The position numbers were made by a program, and so were the translations under genes. The notes beneath the pieces were generated by a model. That model saw nothing but the letters and a program-made list of their open reading frames with translations. It had not been told where the DNA came from and ran no database searches. Positions 56,519 through 64,000 of a DNA stretch of 64,000 nucleotides are shown here, piece by piece (the first letter of the stretch is position 1; each line of letters begins with the position of its first letter). The stretch covers positions 1 through 64,000 of the forward strand of contig NZ_JAGGNU010000007.1 of NCBI RefSeq assembly GCF_018614915.1, in the 5' to 3' direction. Origin of the DNA: Variovorax paradoxus (lineage in GTDB: Bacteria; Pseudomonadota; Gammaproteobacteria; Burkholderiales; Burkholderiaceae_C).

Positions 56519-56619
56519 GACAGCTTGATCGGCTCGGCCTCGTAGATCTGGATCGACGGCGGCTCGGCTGCAAGGCCGCCGGCGGCCTTGGCGAGGATGT
56601 CTCCGGTCACGAGAATCAT
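56515..56619 (-). pseudogene. 34-codon frame, internally deleted quinol-monooxygenase-like gene
   Basis: A 34-codon frame with an excellent ribosome site (AAGGAG before the ATG at 56619). Its first residues MILVTGDILAK match the N-terminus, and its last, AAEPPSIQIYEAEPI, the C-terminus, of antibiotic-biosynthesis-monooxygenase (ABM) domain proteins, which are about 95-100 residues. The middle of about 60 residues appears to be missing in frame. It might survive as a short leader coupling translation into the acetyltransferase gene (GTGA overlap). A genuine small protein is the alternative. Confidence 0.5.
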
Positions 56620-56630
56620 GGGGCTCTCCT

Positions 56631-58070
56631 TCAAACTGCAGGCGCGATCGCCTCCGCGTATTCGTAGAGCGCGCCGAGGATCTCCTCCGCACGCTGGTCG
56701 GCCGTCTCGGCCAGCGTGTCGATCTCGGCGAAGAGCTGATCGACGTTGCGTACGCCGCCCTCGCCTTCGAGCAGCCGCGCCACGCGGTGCGCCTCCCAGC
56801 GCTCGGCTTCCGCCTCGTCCAGCGTATCGGGAAAGTTGCGGGCGCGGTAGCGGAACAGCAGCTCCTCGAGCCGAGGGTCGTCGAAACCGGTGCGCGAGCG
56901 CGCGAGTTCGGCCGGCGACAGTGCTCGCAACTGCGTGAGCCGCCGGCGGTCGCCGTTGCCGACGAAGCCGCCGTAGAGGTCTTCGTCGACGTCCGGCGCG
57001 GCTTCGCGCGGCCGCTCGTACACCTGCGGCCAGATCGCGCTCATGTCGGGCAAGGCGGCCGCCAGAGCGGCGTTGCGCAACGCCACCTCGATGTCGATGC
57101 CCCAGCGCGTCGCCATGGCCGGCGCCAGCGTCTTCAGGTTGCCGACCACCATCGGCGATTTGTTGAGATGGATGCCCTTCACCGGCAGCCGCAGCACGCC
57201 CTCGGGCAGGTCCGCGCTTCGCGTGAAGAGCCGCTGGCGCAGCGTCGCGACGTCGAGATCGCGCAGCTCGCTCGGGTCGTGTGCCAGGTCCCAGGCGATC
57301 AGCTCGTTCTTGTTGGTCGGATGGCTCGCGAGCGGCCACATCACGCCCAAGCAACCGCGTTCGGCCGGGAACATGCCGGAGACGTGCAGGAAGGGGCGGG
57401 CGCTCTCGCGCGTGGCCGGCAGGCCCAGCTCGCTCGCGACGCGGTCCTTCCTGTGCAGCGCGAAGGCGAAGTCGAAGAGCTTGGGCTGCTTCTCCCGGAT
57501 CAGCCGCGCCAGGGCGATGGTGGCGCGCACGTCCGACAGTGCATCGTGCGCCGACTCGTGCAGGAGCCCGTTGGCGCGCGCCAGGTCTTCGAGCCTGAAG
57601 CTCTGCGTGCCGTCTTCCTTTTTCGGCCACTCGATGCCGTCGGGGCGCAGAGCATAGGTGAGGCGCACCACGTCGAGCAGGTCCCAGCGACCGCAGTCGT
57701 TTTGCCATTCGCGCGCATAGGGATCGATGAGATTGCGCCAGAACAGGAAGCGCGTCACCTCGTCGTCGAAGCGGATGGTGTTGTAGCCGACGCCGACGGT
57801 GCCGGGCTGCGAGAAGGCGCGTTCGACCTGCGCGGCGAATTCGTGCTCGGGGATGCCGCGCTCGAGACAGATCTGCGGCGTGATGCCCGTGATCAGGCAC
57901 GCCTGCGGGCTCGGCAGGTAGTCCGGCGCCGGCTTGCAGTAGATCATCAGCGGCTCGCCGATCTCGTTGAGCGCGGCGTCGGTGCGAATGGCGGCGAACT
58001 GCGACGGACGATCGCGGCGGGGCACGGCACCGAAGGTTTCGTAGTCGTGCCAGAGAAAGGTTTGGGGCAT
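56631..58070 (-). CDS. sbcB: Exodeoxyribonuclease I
   Basis: 479 residues. SbcB digests single-stranded DNA 3' to 5' in recombination and repair. The start at 58070 gives MPQTFLWHDYETFGAVPRRDRPSQFA, with the first catalytic Asp and Glu of the DEDD nuclease (DYE). VGYNTIRFDDEVTRFLFWRNL and ESAHDALSDVRATIALA hold the other acidic residues and His. The SH3-like and C-terminal helical domains follow, so the length is normal. One base separates it from the cardiolipin synthase stop. Confidence 0.95.
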   Translation of the reverse strand: MPQTFLWHDYETFGAVPRRDRPSQFAAIRTDAALNEIGEPLMIYCKPAPDYLPSPQACLITGITPQICLERGIPEHEFAAQVERAFSQPGTVGVGYNTIRFDDEVTRFLFWRNLIDPYAREWQNDCGRWDLLDVVRLTYALRPDGIEWPKKEDGTQSFRLEDLARANGLLHESAHDALSDVRATIALARLIREKQPKLFDFAFALHRKDRVASELGLPATRESARPFLHVSGMFPAERGCLGVMWPLASHPTNKNELIAWDLAHDPSELRDLDVATLRQRLFTRSADLPEGVLRLPVKGIHLNKSPMVVGNLKTLAPAMATRWGIDIEVALRNAALAAALPDMSAIWPQVYERPREAAPDVDEDLYGGFVGNGDRRRLTQLRALSPAELARSRTGFDDPRLEELLFRYRARNFPDTLDEAEAERWEAHRVARLLEGEGGVRNVDQLFAEIDTLAETADQRAEEILGALYEYAEAIAPAV

Positions 58071-58071
58071 G

Positions 58072-59529
58072 TCAGAGCAGAGGTGAGAAAAGGCGTGCCG
58101 TCGCGTCGCCGAACTTGGGAAGGAAGCCGTGCTTTCGGTTGGCCCGTATGGCTGCGGCACTGTGCAGGTCGGTTTCGAACTGGGCGGCGAGCGGCTTGGC
58201 CAGTGCCGGACCATAGATCACGGCGCAAACCTCGAAGTTGAGCCGGAAGCTTCGGTTGTCGAAATTGGCGGTGCCGATCATCGCGCAGTTATCGTCCACC
58301 ACCAGCGTCTTGGAGTGCAGCATGCGCGCCTTGTACTCCCAGATCTTGACGCCGGCCGCGATGAGTTCGTCGTAGTAGGAGCGCGCCGCGGCGCTCACGA
58401 TCAGCGAATCGCTGCGCCGCGGCACCAAGAGGCGCACGTCGACGCCGCGCAGCGCCGCGCTGGTGAGCGCCATCAGGGCCGGCTCGCCGGGCACGAAATA
58501 GGGCGTGGTGAGCCAGGCGCGCTGCGCGGCCGAATGGATCGCCGCGACATGGATCCGGTGGATGGCTTCGAGCGCGCTGTCGGGGCCGCTGGTGACGATC
58601 TGCACCGGGATGTCGCCGGCGCCCTCGTTGGCCGGCAAGCGCGGCAGCAAGGCGTCCAGCGTCGCGTTGATGCGGCGCGGGTCCTCGCCCGTGGCATAGG
58701 TCCAGTCCTCGAGGAAGGTCGTTTGCAGCCAGCGCACTGCACTGCCTTCGATGCGCAGGTGGACGTCGTGGTAGGCGTCGGGCCGGATGCGGCGGTCTTC
58801 CTCGTCGGTGATGTTGACGCCGCCGGTGAAGCCGACCCGACCGTCGCACACCACGATCTTGCGGTGGGTGCGGTAGTTGGTCACCGGCCGCAGCCGCCGG
58901 CCGATGCGGGTGTCGTGGAACAGCGCCACGTGGATGCCGGCGGCGTGCATCGGCGCCATGAACTTGCGGCCGATGCGCTTGGAGCCGAGGGCATCGAGCA
59001 GCAGGCGCACGGTGACGCCCTCCCGCGCGCGTTCGACCAGCAGGTCGCGCAGCGCGGTGCCGATGGTGTCGGGCTCGAAGATGTAGTACTCGAGGTGAAT
59101 GTGGTCGCGCGCCTGACGGATCGCCTCGAAGATGGCATCGAAGGTGCGGGCGCCGCCGGACAGCAGCTCGGCCGCAGTGGCGCTCGACACCGGCAGCCCG
59201 CAGGCCGCGGTACCGAGCGCGGCCATGTGCCTGAGCGCCGGCGGCGCGCGTTCCGCCGCTTCGCGCAGCGTTGCGATGTCGGCCGGCGCCTGTGCGATCG
59301 CGCGGCTGCGCAGGCGCTTCAGGCGCTGCTTCTTCAGGCGCTGCGGCCCGAGGAAGTAGTAGATGACGAAACCAGCGAAAGGCAGCAGTGCGAGCGACAG
59401 GATCCAGCTCATCGTCGAGACCGGCGCGCGCTTCTGCATCACGATCCAGACGGACAACACCGCGATGTAGCCGCTCCATGCCAGGGAGAGGCCGGATTTC
59501 CATTCGTGGCTGAGCTCGGGGAGGATCAA
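58072..59529 (-). CDS. cls: Cardiolipin synthase (ClsA type)
   Basis: 485 residues. Two N-terminal hydrophobic segments (about 14-32 and 41-59) precede two phospholipase D domains with HKD motifs: HRKIVVCDGRVGFTGGVN and HSKTLVVDDNCAMIGTANFDNRSF. HIHLEYYIFEPD is the start of the first domain. It condenses two phosphatidylglycerols to cardiolipin in the inner membrane. Its stop abuts the sbcB start, so the two are probably co-transcribed. Confidence 0.93.
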   Translation of the reverse strand: MILPELSHEWKSGLSLAWSGYIAVLSVWIVMQKRAPVSTMSWILSLALLPFAGFVIYYFLGPQRLKKQRLKRLRSRAIAQAPADIATLREAAERAPPALRHMAALGTAACGLPVSSATAAELLSGGARTFDAIFEAIRQARDHIHLEYYIFEPDTIGTALRDLLVERAREGVTVRLLLDALGSKRIGRKFMAPMHAAGIHVALFHDTRIGRRLRPVTNYRTHRKIVVCDGRVGFTGGVNITDEEDRRIRPDAYHDVHLRIEGSAVRWLQTTFLEDWTYATGEDPRRINATLDALLPRLPANEGAGDIPVQIVTSGPDSALEAIHRIHVAAIHSAAQRAWLTTPYFVPGEPALMALTSAALRGVDVRLLVPRRSDSLIVSAAARSYYDELIAAGVKIWEYKARMLHSKTLVVDDNCAMIGTANFDNRSFRLNFEVCAVIYGPALAKPLAAQFETDLHSAAAIRANRKHGFLPKFGDATARLFSPLL

Positions 59530-59550
59530 GGGCGAAAGGGGTCGGTCAAC

Positions 59551-59583
59551 GAAAAAGGCCGGTAGCGCAATGCTACCGGCCTT
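59551..59583 (-). terminator. Rho-independent terminator of clpA
   Basis: On the minus strand AAGGCCGGTAGC, loop of five, GCTACCGGCCTT, then TTTTTC: a perfect 12-base stem with a U tract, 23 bases after the clpA stop. Confidence 0.9.
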
Positions 59584-59605
59584 GGAAGTGGCGCCTTCTG
59601 GCGGA

Positions 59606-61927
59606 TCAGCCCGTTGCAGCCTCTTCCGCTTCGGGCTTGGCGCGCCCTTCCTTCTTGGGCACCGGCTGGATGTCGAGCTGGACCTCTTCCTTGTCGTCGA
59701 GGTCGACCGTCAGACGGCCGCCCTCCTGCAGGCGGCCGAACAGCAGCTCATCGGCCAGCGCGCGGCGGATCGTGTCCTGGATCAGGCGCTGCATCGGCCG
59801 TGCGCCCATCAGCGGATCGAATCCCTTCTTCGCCAGGTGCTTGCGCAGCGCGTCGGTGAAGGTGACGTCGACCTTCTTCTCGGCCAACTGCGTTTCGAGC
59901 TGCAGCAGGAACTTGTCGACCACGCGCAGGATGATCTGCTCGTCGAGGGACTTGAAGCTCACGGTCGCATCCAGGCGGTTGCGGAACTCCGGCGTGAACA
60001 GGCGCTTGATGTCGGCCATCTCGTCGCCCGCCTGGCGCGGGTTGGTGAAGCCGATGGTCGCCTTGTTCATGGTCTCGGCACCCGCATTCGTCGTCATCAC
60101 GATGATGACGTTGCGGAAGTCGGCCTTGCGTCCGTTGTTGTCCGTCAGCGTGCCATGGTCCATGACCTGCAGCAGCACGTTGAAGATGTCCGGATGCGCC
60201 TTCTCGATCTCGTCGAGCAGGAGCACCGCGTGCGGCTTCTTCGTGACGGCCTCGGTCAGGAGGCCGCCCTGGTCGAATCCGACGTAGCCCGGAGGCGCGC
60301 CGATGAGGCGGCTCACCGCATGGCGTTCCATGTACTCCGACATGTCGAAACGGATCAGCTCGATGCCCATGATGTAGGCGAGCTGCTTGGCCGCTTCGGT
60401 CTTGCCGACGCCGGTGGGGCCGCTGAACAGGAAGGAGCCGATCGGCTTGTCGTCGCGGCCGAGGCCCGAACGCGCCATCTTGACTGCCGAGGCGAGCACT
60501 TCGAGCGCCTTGTCCTGGCCGAACACGACGCTCTTAAGGTCGCGCTCGATGTTCTGCAGCTTGCCGCGGTCGTCGTTCGAAACGTTGGCCGGGGGAATGC
60601 GCGCGATCTTGGCAACGATTTCCTCGACCTCGGTCTTGCTGATGGTCTTCTTGCGCTTGTTCGCGGGCAGGATGCGCTGGGCGGCACCAGCCTCATCGAT
60701 CACGTCGATCGCCTTGTCGGGCAGGTGACGGTCGTTGATGTACTTGGCGCTCAGCTCGGCCGCAGCCTGCAGGGCCGCCACGCCGTACTTCACGCCGTGG
60801 TGCTCCTCGAAGCGCGACTTCAGGCCCTTCAGGATGTCGACGGTTTCTTGCACCGTCGGCTCGACCACGTCGACCTTCTGGAAACGACGCGACAGCGCCG
60901 CATCCTTCTCGAAGATGCCGCGGTACTCGGTGAAGGTGGTGGCGCCGATGCACTTGAGCTGGCCGCTGGAGAGCGCCGGCTTGAGCAGATTCGAGGCATC
61001 GAGCGTCCCGCCCGAGGCTGCGCCGGCGCCGATCAGCGTGTGGATCTCGTCGATGAAGAGGATCGCGTTCGGCTTGTCCTTCAGCGACTTGAGCACGCCC
61101 TTCAGGCGCTGCTCGAAATCGCCGCGGTACTTGGTGCCGGCCAGGAGGGCACCCATGTCGAGCGAATAGACATGGGACTCCGCCAGGATCTCGGGCACGT
61201 CGTTCTGCGTGATGCGCCAGGCCAGGCCCTCGGCGATCGCCGTCTTGCCGACGCCGGCCTCGCCCACCAGCAGCGGATTGTTCTTGCGCCGGCGGCACAG
61301 GATCTGGATCACGCGCTCGACCTCGTACTCGCGGCCGATCAGCGGATCGATCTTGCCTTCCTTGGCAAGCTGGTTGAGGTTCTGTGTGAACTGCTCGAGC
61401 GGGGACGACTTCTCGTTCTTCTCGCCGCCGCCCTCCTCGCCCTCGCCGGAGGACGATTCGCTGCTGCCCTTGGCGGCTTCCGGCGGATCGCTCTTCTTGA
61501 TGCCGTGGGCGATGAAGTTCACCACGTCGAGGCGCGTCACGCCCTGCTGGTGCAGGTAGTAGACCGCGTGCGAATCCTTTTCGCCGAAGATCGCGACCAG
61601 CACGTTCGCGCCGGTGACTTCCTTCTTGCCGTTGCCCGTGGACTGCACGTGCATGATCGCGCGCTGGATCACGCGCTGGAAACCCAGCGTGGGCTGGGTG
61701 TCCACATCGTCGGTACCCGCCACCTGGGGCGTGTTGTCCTTGATGAAGTTGGTGAGCGACGCCCGGAGGTCGTCGACGTTGGCCGAGCAGGCGCGCAGAA
61801 CCTCTGCGGCACTCGGGTTGTCCAGCAAAGCGAGCAGCAGGTGCTCCACCGTGATGAACTCGTGGCGCTGCTGCCTGGCTTCGACAAAAGCCATGTGCAA
61901 GCTGACTTCCAGTTCCTGGGCAATCAT
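59606..61927 (-). CDS. clpA: ATP-dependent Clp protease ATP-binding subunit ClpA
   Basis: 773 residues. The N-domain ([18 protein letters not shown]) binds ClpS. The two AAA modules carry Walker A GEAGVGKT (222-229) and GPTGVGKTE near 505, and the IGF/IGL ClpP-contact loop (ATIGFTNP) is present. ClpA unfolds proteins and feeds them to ClpP. A long acidic/serine linker ([16 protein letters not shown]) lies at 154-170. It follows clpS by 54 bases and ends at a strong terminator. Confidence 0.97.
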   Translation of the reverse strand: MIAQELEVSLHMAFVEARQQRHEFITVEHLLLALLDNPSAAEVLRACSANVDDLRASLTNFIKDNTPQVAGTDDVDTQPTLGFQRVIQRAIMHVQSTGNGKKEVTGANVLVAIFGEKDSHAVYYLHQQGVTRLDVVNFIAHGIKKSDPPEAAKGSSESSSGEGEEGGGEKNEKSSPLEQFTQNLNQLAKEGKIDPLIGREYEVERVIQILCRRRKNNPLLVGEAGVGKTAIAEGLAWRITQNDVPEILAESHVYSLDMGALLAGTKYRGDFEQRLKGVLKSLKDKPNAILFIDEIHTLIGAGAASGGTLDASNLLKPALSSGQLKCIGATTFTEYRGIFEKDAALSRRFQKVDVVEPTVQETVDILKGLKSRFEEHHGVKYGVAALQAAAELSAKYINDRHLPDKAIDVIDEAGAAQRILPANKRKKTISKTEVEEIVAKIARIPPANVSNDDRGKLQNIERDLKSVVFGQDKALEVLASAVKMARSGLGRDDKPIGSFLFSGPTGVGKTEAAKQLAYIMGIELIRFDMSEYMERHAVSRLIGAPPGYVGFDQGGLLTEAVTKKPHAVLLLDEIEKAHPDIFNVLLQVMDHGTLTDNNGRKADFRNVIIVMTTNAGAETMNKATIGFTNPRQAGDEMADIKRLFTPEFRNRLDATVSFKSLDEQIILRVVDKFLLQLETQLAEKKVDVTFTDALRKHLAKKGFDPLMGARPMQRLIQDTIRRALADELLFGRLQEGGRLTVDLDDKEEVQLDIQPVPKKEGRAKPEAEEAATG

Positions 61928-61981
61928 GTGATTTCCTTTTGCCTTGCTGTAAATAATTTCTCAGATGGGTTGGAGCGCGAT

Positions 61982-62341
61982 TTATTCAACCGGTTCACTG
62001 ACGCATTGCAGCGGATGCCCGGCCTGGTGGGCCGCCTCCATCACCTGATTGACCTTGGTGGCCGCCATGTCGCGGGAATACACCCCGCAGATGCCGCGAC
62101 CGTCGAGATGAATCTTGAGCATGATCTGGGTGGCGGTTTCCCGGTCCTTGTTGAAGAACTCCTGGATCACGACGATCACGAACTCCATCGGCGTGTAGTC
62201 GTCGTTGAGCATCACCACCTGATACATCTGCGGCGGCGCAGTTTTTTGCGGGCGCCGCTCGATCACGACCGCATCGCCGTCGTCCCGCCCCGGCTTCACG
62301 GCCGGCGGTGTCGGGGGAATCGATGGGATTTTGGTAGCCAT
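61982..62341 (-). CDS. clpS: ClpS adaptor protein
   Basis: 119 residues from the ATG at 62341 ([13 protein letters not shown]). The core [25 protein letters not shown] holds the N-degron-binding Asn-Asp-Asp, and [18 protein letters not shown] the rest of the pocket. It delivers N-end-rule substrates to ClpA. The first 35 residues are a disordered extension. The frame also opens 24 codons earlier, but those residues do not fit. Confidence 0.96.
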   Translation of the reverse strand: MATKIPSIPPTPPAVKPGRDDGDAVVIERRPQKTAPPQMYQVVMLNDDYTPMEFVIVVIQEFFNKDRETATQIMLKIHLDGRGICGVYSRDMAATKVNQVMEAAHQAGHPLQCVSEPVE

Positions 62342-62480
62342 GAAAATCATTTTATAGAGCAGCCGCCGGTTGCACTTGCCCAAGGGGGACAACTGGTGGC
62401 GGCTTTGTGACATTCAAGACGGATGCAACCGGGAACCACCCTGCGGGCCCATGCAAGCCGCGTGCCGCCCGCACCACTAG

Positions 62481-62514
62481 AAAAGCCCCGACGCCTTGCG
62501 GCGCCGGGGCTTTT
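62481..62514 (-). terminator. Rho-independent terminator of icd
   Basis: AAAAGCCCCGACGCC (62481-62495), loop of four, GGCGCCGGGGCTTTT (62500-62514): a 15-base stem with one mismatch and T runs on both sides, so it could work in both directions. It follows the icd stop on the minus strand by about 34 bases. Confidence 0.85.
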
Positions 62515-62547
62515 ACATGTGTCAACCGGACCTTGAGGAGCCGGGGT

Positions 62548-63807
62548 TTACATGTGGTCGATCATCACCTGACCGAAGCCCGAGCAGCTGACCTGCGTGG
62601 CGCCGTCCATCAGGCGGGCGAAGTCGTAGGTCACCTTCTTGCTGGCGATGGACTTCTCCATCGAGCGGATGATCAGGTCGGCCGCCTCGGTCCAGCCCAT
62701 GTGGCGCAGCATCATCTCGGCCGAGAGGATTTCGGAACCAGGGTTCACGTAGTCCTTGCCGGCGTACTTGGGCGCTGTGCCGTGGGTGGCTTCGAACATC
62801 GCAACCGTGTCGCTCAGGTTGGCACCCGGGGCGATGCCGATGCCGCCGACCTGCGCCGCCAACGCGTCGGACACGTAGTCGCCGTTCAGGTTCAGGGTTG
62901 CGATCACGCTGTACTCGGCCGGACGAAGCAGGATCTGCTGCAGGAACGCGTCGGCGATCGAATCCTTGACGGTGATTTCCTTGCCCGTCCTGGGGTTCTT
63001 GAACTTCATCCAGGGGCCGCCGTCGATCAGCTCGGCGCCGAACTCCTTGGCGGCCAGGCCGTAGGCCCAGTCGCGGAAGCCGCCTTCCGTGAACTTCATG
63101 ATGTTGCCCTTGTGCACGATCGTCACGCTGGGCTTGTCGTTGTCGATCGCGTACTGGATCGCCTTGCGGACCAGACGCTCGGTGCCTTCGCGCGACACCG
63201 GCTTGATGCCGATGCCCGAGGTGTTCGGGAAGCGGATCTTCTTGACGCCGAACTCGTCCTGCAGGATCTTGATGAGCTTCTTGGCCTTCTCGCTCTCGGC
63301 TTCGAACTCGATGCCGGCGTAGATGTCTTCCGAGTTCTCGCGGAAGATCACCATGTTGGTCTTGTGCGGCTCCTTGACCGGGCTGGGCACGCCCTCGAAG
63401 TACTGGATGGGGCGCAGGCAAACATACAGGTCGAGCTCCTGGCGCAGCGCGACGTTGAGCGAGCGGATGCCGCCGCCGACCGGCGTCGTCAGCGGTCCCT
63501 TGATCGAAACGACATAGTCGCGCACTGCGTGCAGGGTTTCTTCGGGCAGCCAGACGTCGGGGCCGTAGACCTTGGTCGACTTTTCGCCGGCATAGACCTC
63601 CATCCACTGGATCTTCTTCTTGCCGCCGTAGGTCTTGGCCACTGCCGCGTCGACCACCTTGATCATCACGGGCGTGATGTCGAGACCGGTGCCATCGCCC
63701 TCGATGAAGGGAATGATCGGCTGATCAGGCACATTGAGTGAGTTGTCGGCATTGACCGTGATCTTCTGGCCTTCGGCCGGGACTTTGATGTGCTGATAGC
63801 TGGACAT
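62548..63807 (-). CDS. icd: Isocitrate dehydrogenase (NADP+)
   Basis: 419 residues, homodimeric E. coli-type Icd of the citrate cycle. [15 protein letters not shown] near residue 32, [32 protein letters not shown] (substrate loop with the phosphorylatable Ser) and the cofactor region [33 protein letters not shown] are diagnostic. VRRR-like NADP contacts are supported by the K-Y pair in [10 protein letters not shown]. It is alone between its terminator and the right edge. Confidence 0.97.
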   Translation of the reverse strand: MSSYQHIKVPAEGQKITVNADNSLNVPDQPIIPFIEGDGTGLDITPVMIKVVDAAVAKTYGGKKKIQWMEVYAGEKSTKVYGPDVWLPEETLHAVRDYVVSIKGPLTTPVGGGIRSLNVALRQELDLYVCLRPIQYFEGVPSPVKEPHKTNMVIFRENSEDIYAGIEFEAESEKAKKLIKILQDEFGVKKIRFPNTSGIGIKPVSREGTERLVRKAIQYAIDNDKPSVTIVHKGNIMKFTEGGFRDWAYGLAAKEFGAELIDGGPWMKFKNPRTGKEITVKDSIADAFLQQILLRPAEYSVIATLNLNGDYVSDALAAQVGGIGIAPGANLSDTVAMFEATHGTAPKYAGKDYVNPGSEILSAEMMLRHMGWTEAADLIIRSMEKSIASKKVTYDFARLMDGATQVSCSGFGQVMIDHM

Positions 63808-64000
63808 GAGGCAATGACTCCGGGGTGAAATAAAGGCTGGAAGACACTAGCTTTCCAGCCGGCTGAATAGCCGTAGAATTTTAGACGCAACCGGAGGAGC
63901 CCGAGGGTTCTGTCAACCGCGGCCATCATGGCGTCGTTGTTGGCTGACCTTCTGCTGGCCGGGAGGCATTTTCAATCCATCTCCACAGAGGAAACCGCAA
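63808..64000. other. Right edge, upstream region of icd
   Basis: 193 bases upstream of icd. The last bases (CACAGAGGAAACCGCAA) look like a ribosome site for a plus-strand gene starting just outside the window, divergent from icd. A plus-strand frame from the ATG at 63928 is also open to the edge, but I cannot judge it. Confidence 0.35.

Noticed and set aside
59570-62410. 946-codon plus-strand frame opposite clpA and clpS
   Set aside because: Long only because the minus-strand codon use avoids stops; ClpA and ClpS are certain on the other strand.

Overview
This 64 kb window is high-GC chromosomal DNA from a betaproteobacterium, most likely Burkholderiales and probably a Variovorax-like member of the Comamonadaceae. 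The evidence is gene content and order: tolB-pal-cpoB-tcdA, yebC-purD-hemF-nadD-rsfS-rlmH-maf-rng, clpS-clpA beside icd, a TRAP/CaiB catabolic operon, and hairpin repeats of a kind I associate with that group. The genus is an inference; no rRNA is present.

Layout. (1) 491-5245, minus: one operon with a TRAP transporter (dctP-Q-M), an enoyl-CoA hydratase and a class III CoA-transferase. This is a take-up, CoA-activate and hydrate module for an unknown organic acid. (2) 5381-11410: a ragged accessory stretch with an Ap4A phosphorylase-like gene, a beheaded AAA ATPase gene joined to possible transposase debris, a YflT-like stress protein, a frameshifted DUF6572 gene, a serine beta-lactamase-like hydrolase and a plasmid-type KfrA gene. 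It stops at a tRNA-Lys gene whose 3' end faces it. (3) 11813-24191: housekeeping genes for the Tol-Pal envelope system, MsbA, RNA processing, NAD, haem and purine synthesis.

(4) 24363-37656: an aryl-polyene / xanthomonadin-like pigment locus made of two convergent operons. The plus operon has a flavin halogenase-like enzyme, a chorismatase (hydroxybenzoate supply), an acyltransferase and a glycosyltransferase. The minus operon has ACP, a COG4648 membrane protein, an AMP-ligase/hotdog fusion, an LpxL-type acyltransferase, LolA-like, MMPL exporter, polysaccharide-deacetylase-like protein, methyltransferase, dehydratase and ketoreductase, nearly all joined by ATGA/GTGA overlaps. No ketosynthase is present, so the chain-extending enzymes must lie elsewhere.

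(5) 39288-43044: a SigF-type ECF sigma factor and its NrsF anti-sigma, divergent from a bufferin operon (DUF2282 peptide, DUF692/MNIO enzyme, DUF2063 partner, DoxX protein). The 156-base intergenic region carries two back-to-back copies of GTAACC-N16-CGAA, one per direction. (6) 43098-52474: a pyrimidine-base salvage and catabolism locus with URC1 (GTP cyclohydrolase II-like), URC4 (DUF1688), uracil phosphoribosyltransferase, a complete BMP-type ABC importer and a cytosine deaminase. These together suggest uptake of cytosine/uracil or nucleosides, deamination, and breakdown by the URC route. (7) 52488-63807: a cytochrome b561/YceI/YceI/SRPBCC operon, a sirtuin, a GNAT acetyltransferase, a 34-codon apparent remnant of a monooxygenase gene, exonuclease I, cardiolipin synthase, ClpA, ClpS and isocitrate dehydrogenase.

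The strongest observations are the paired SigF-type promoters in front of the bufferin operon, the chorismatase-plus-halogenase pigment locus without ketosynthases, and the URC locus combined with its own importer and deaminase.
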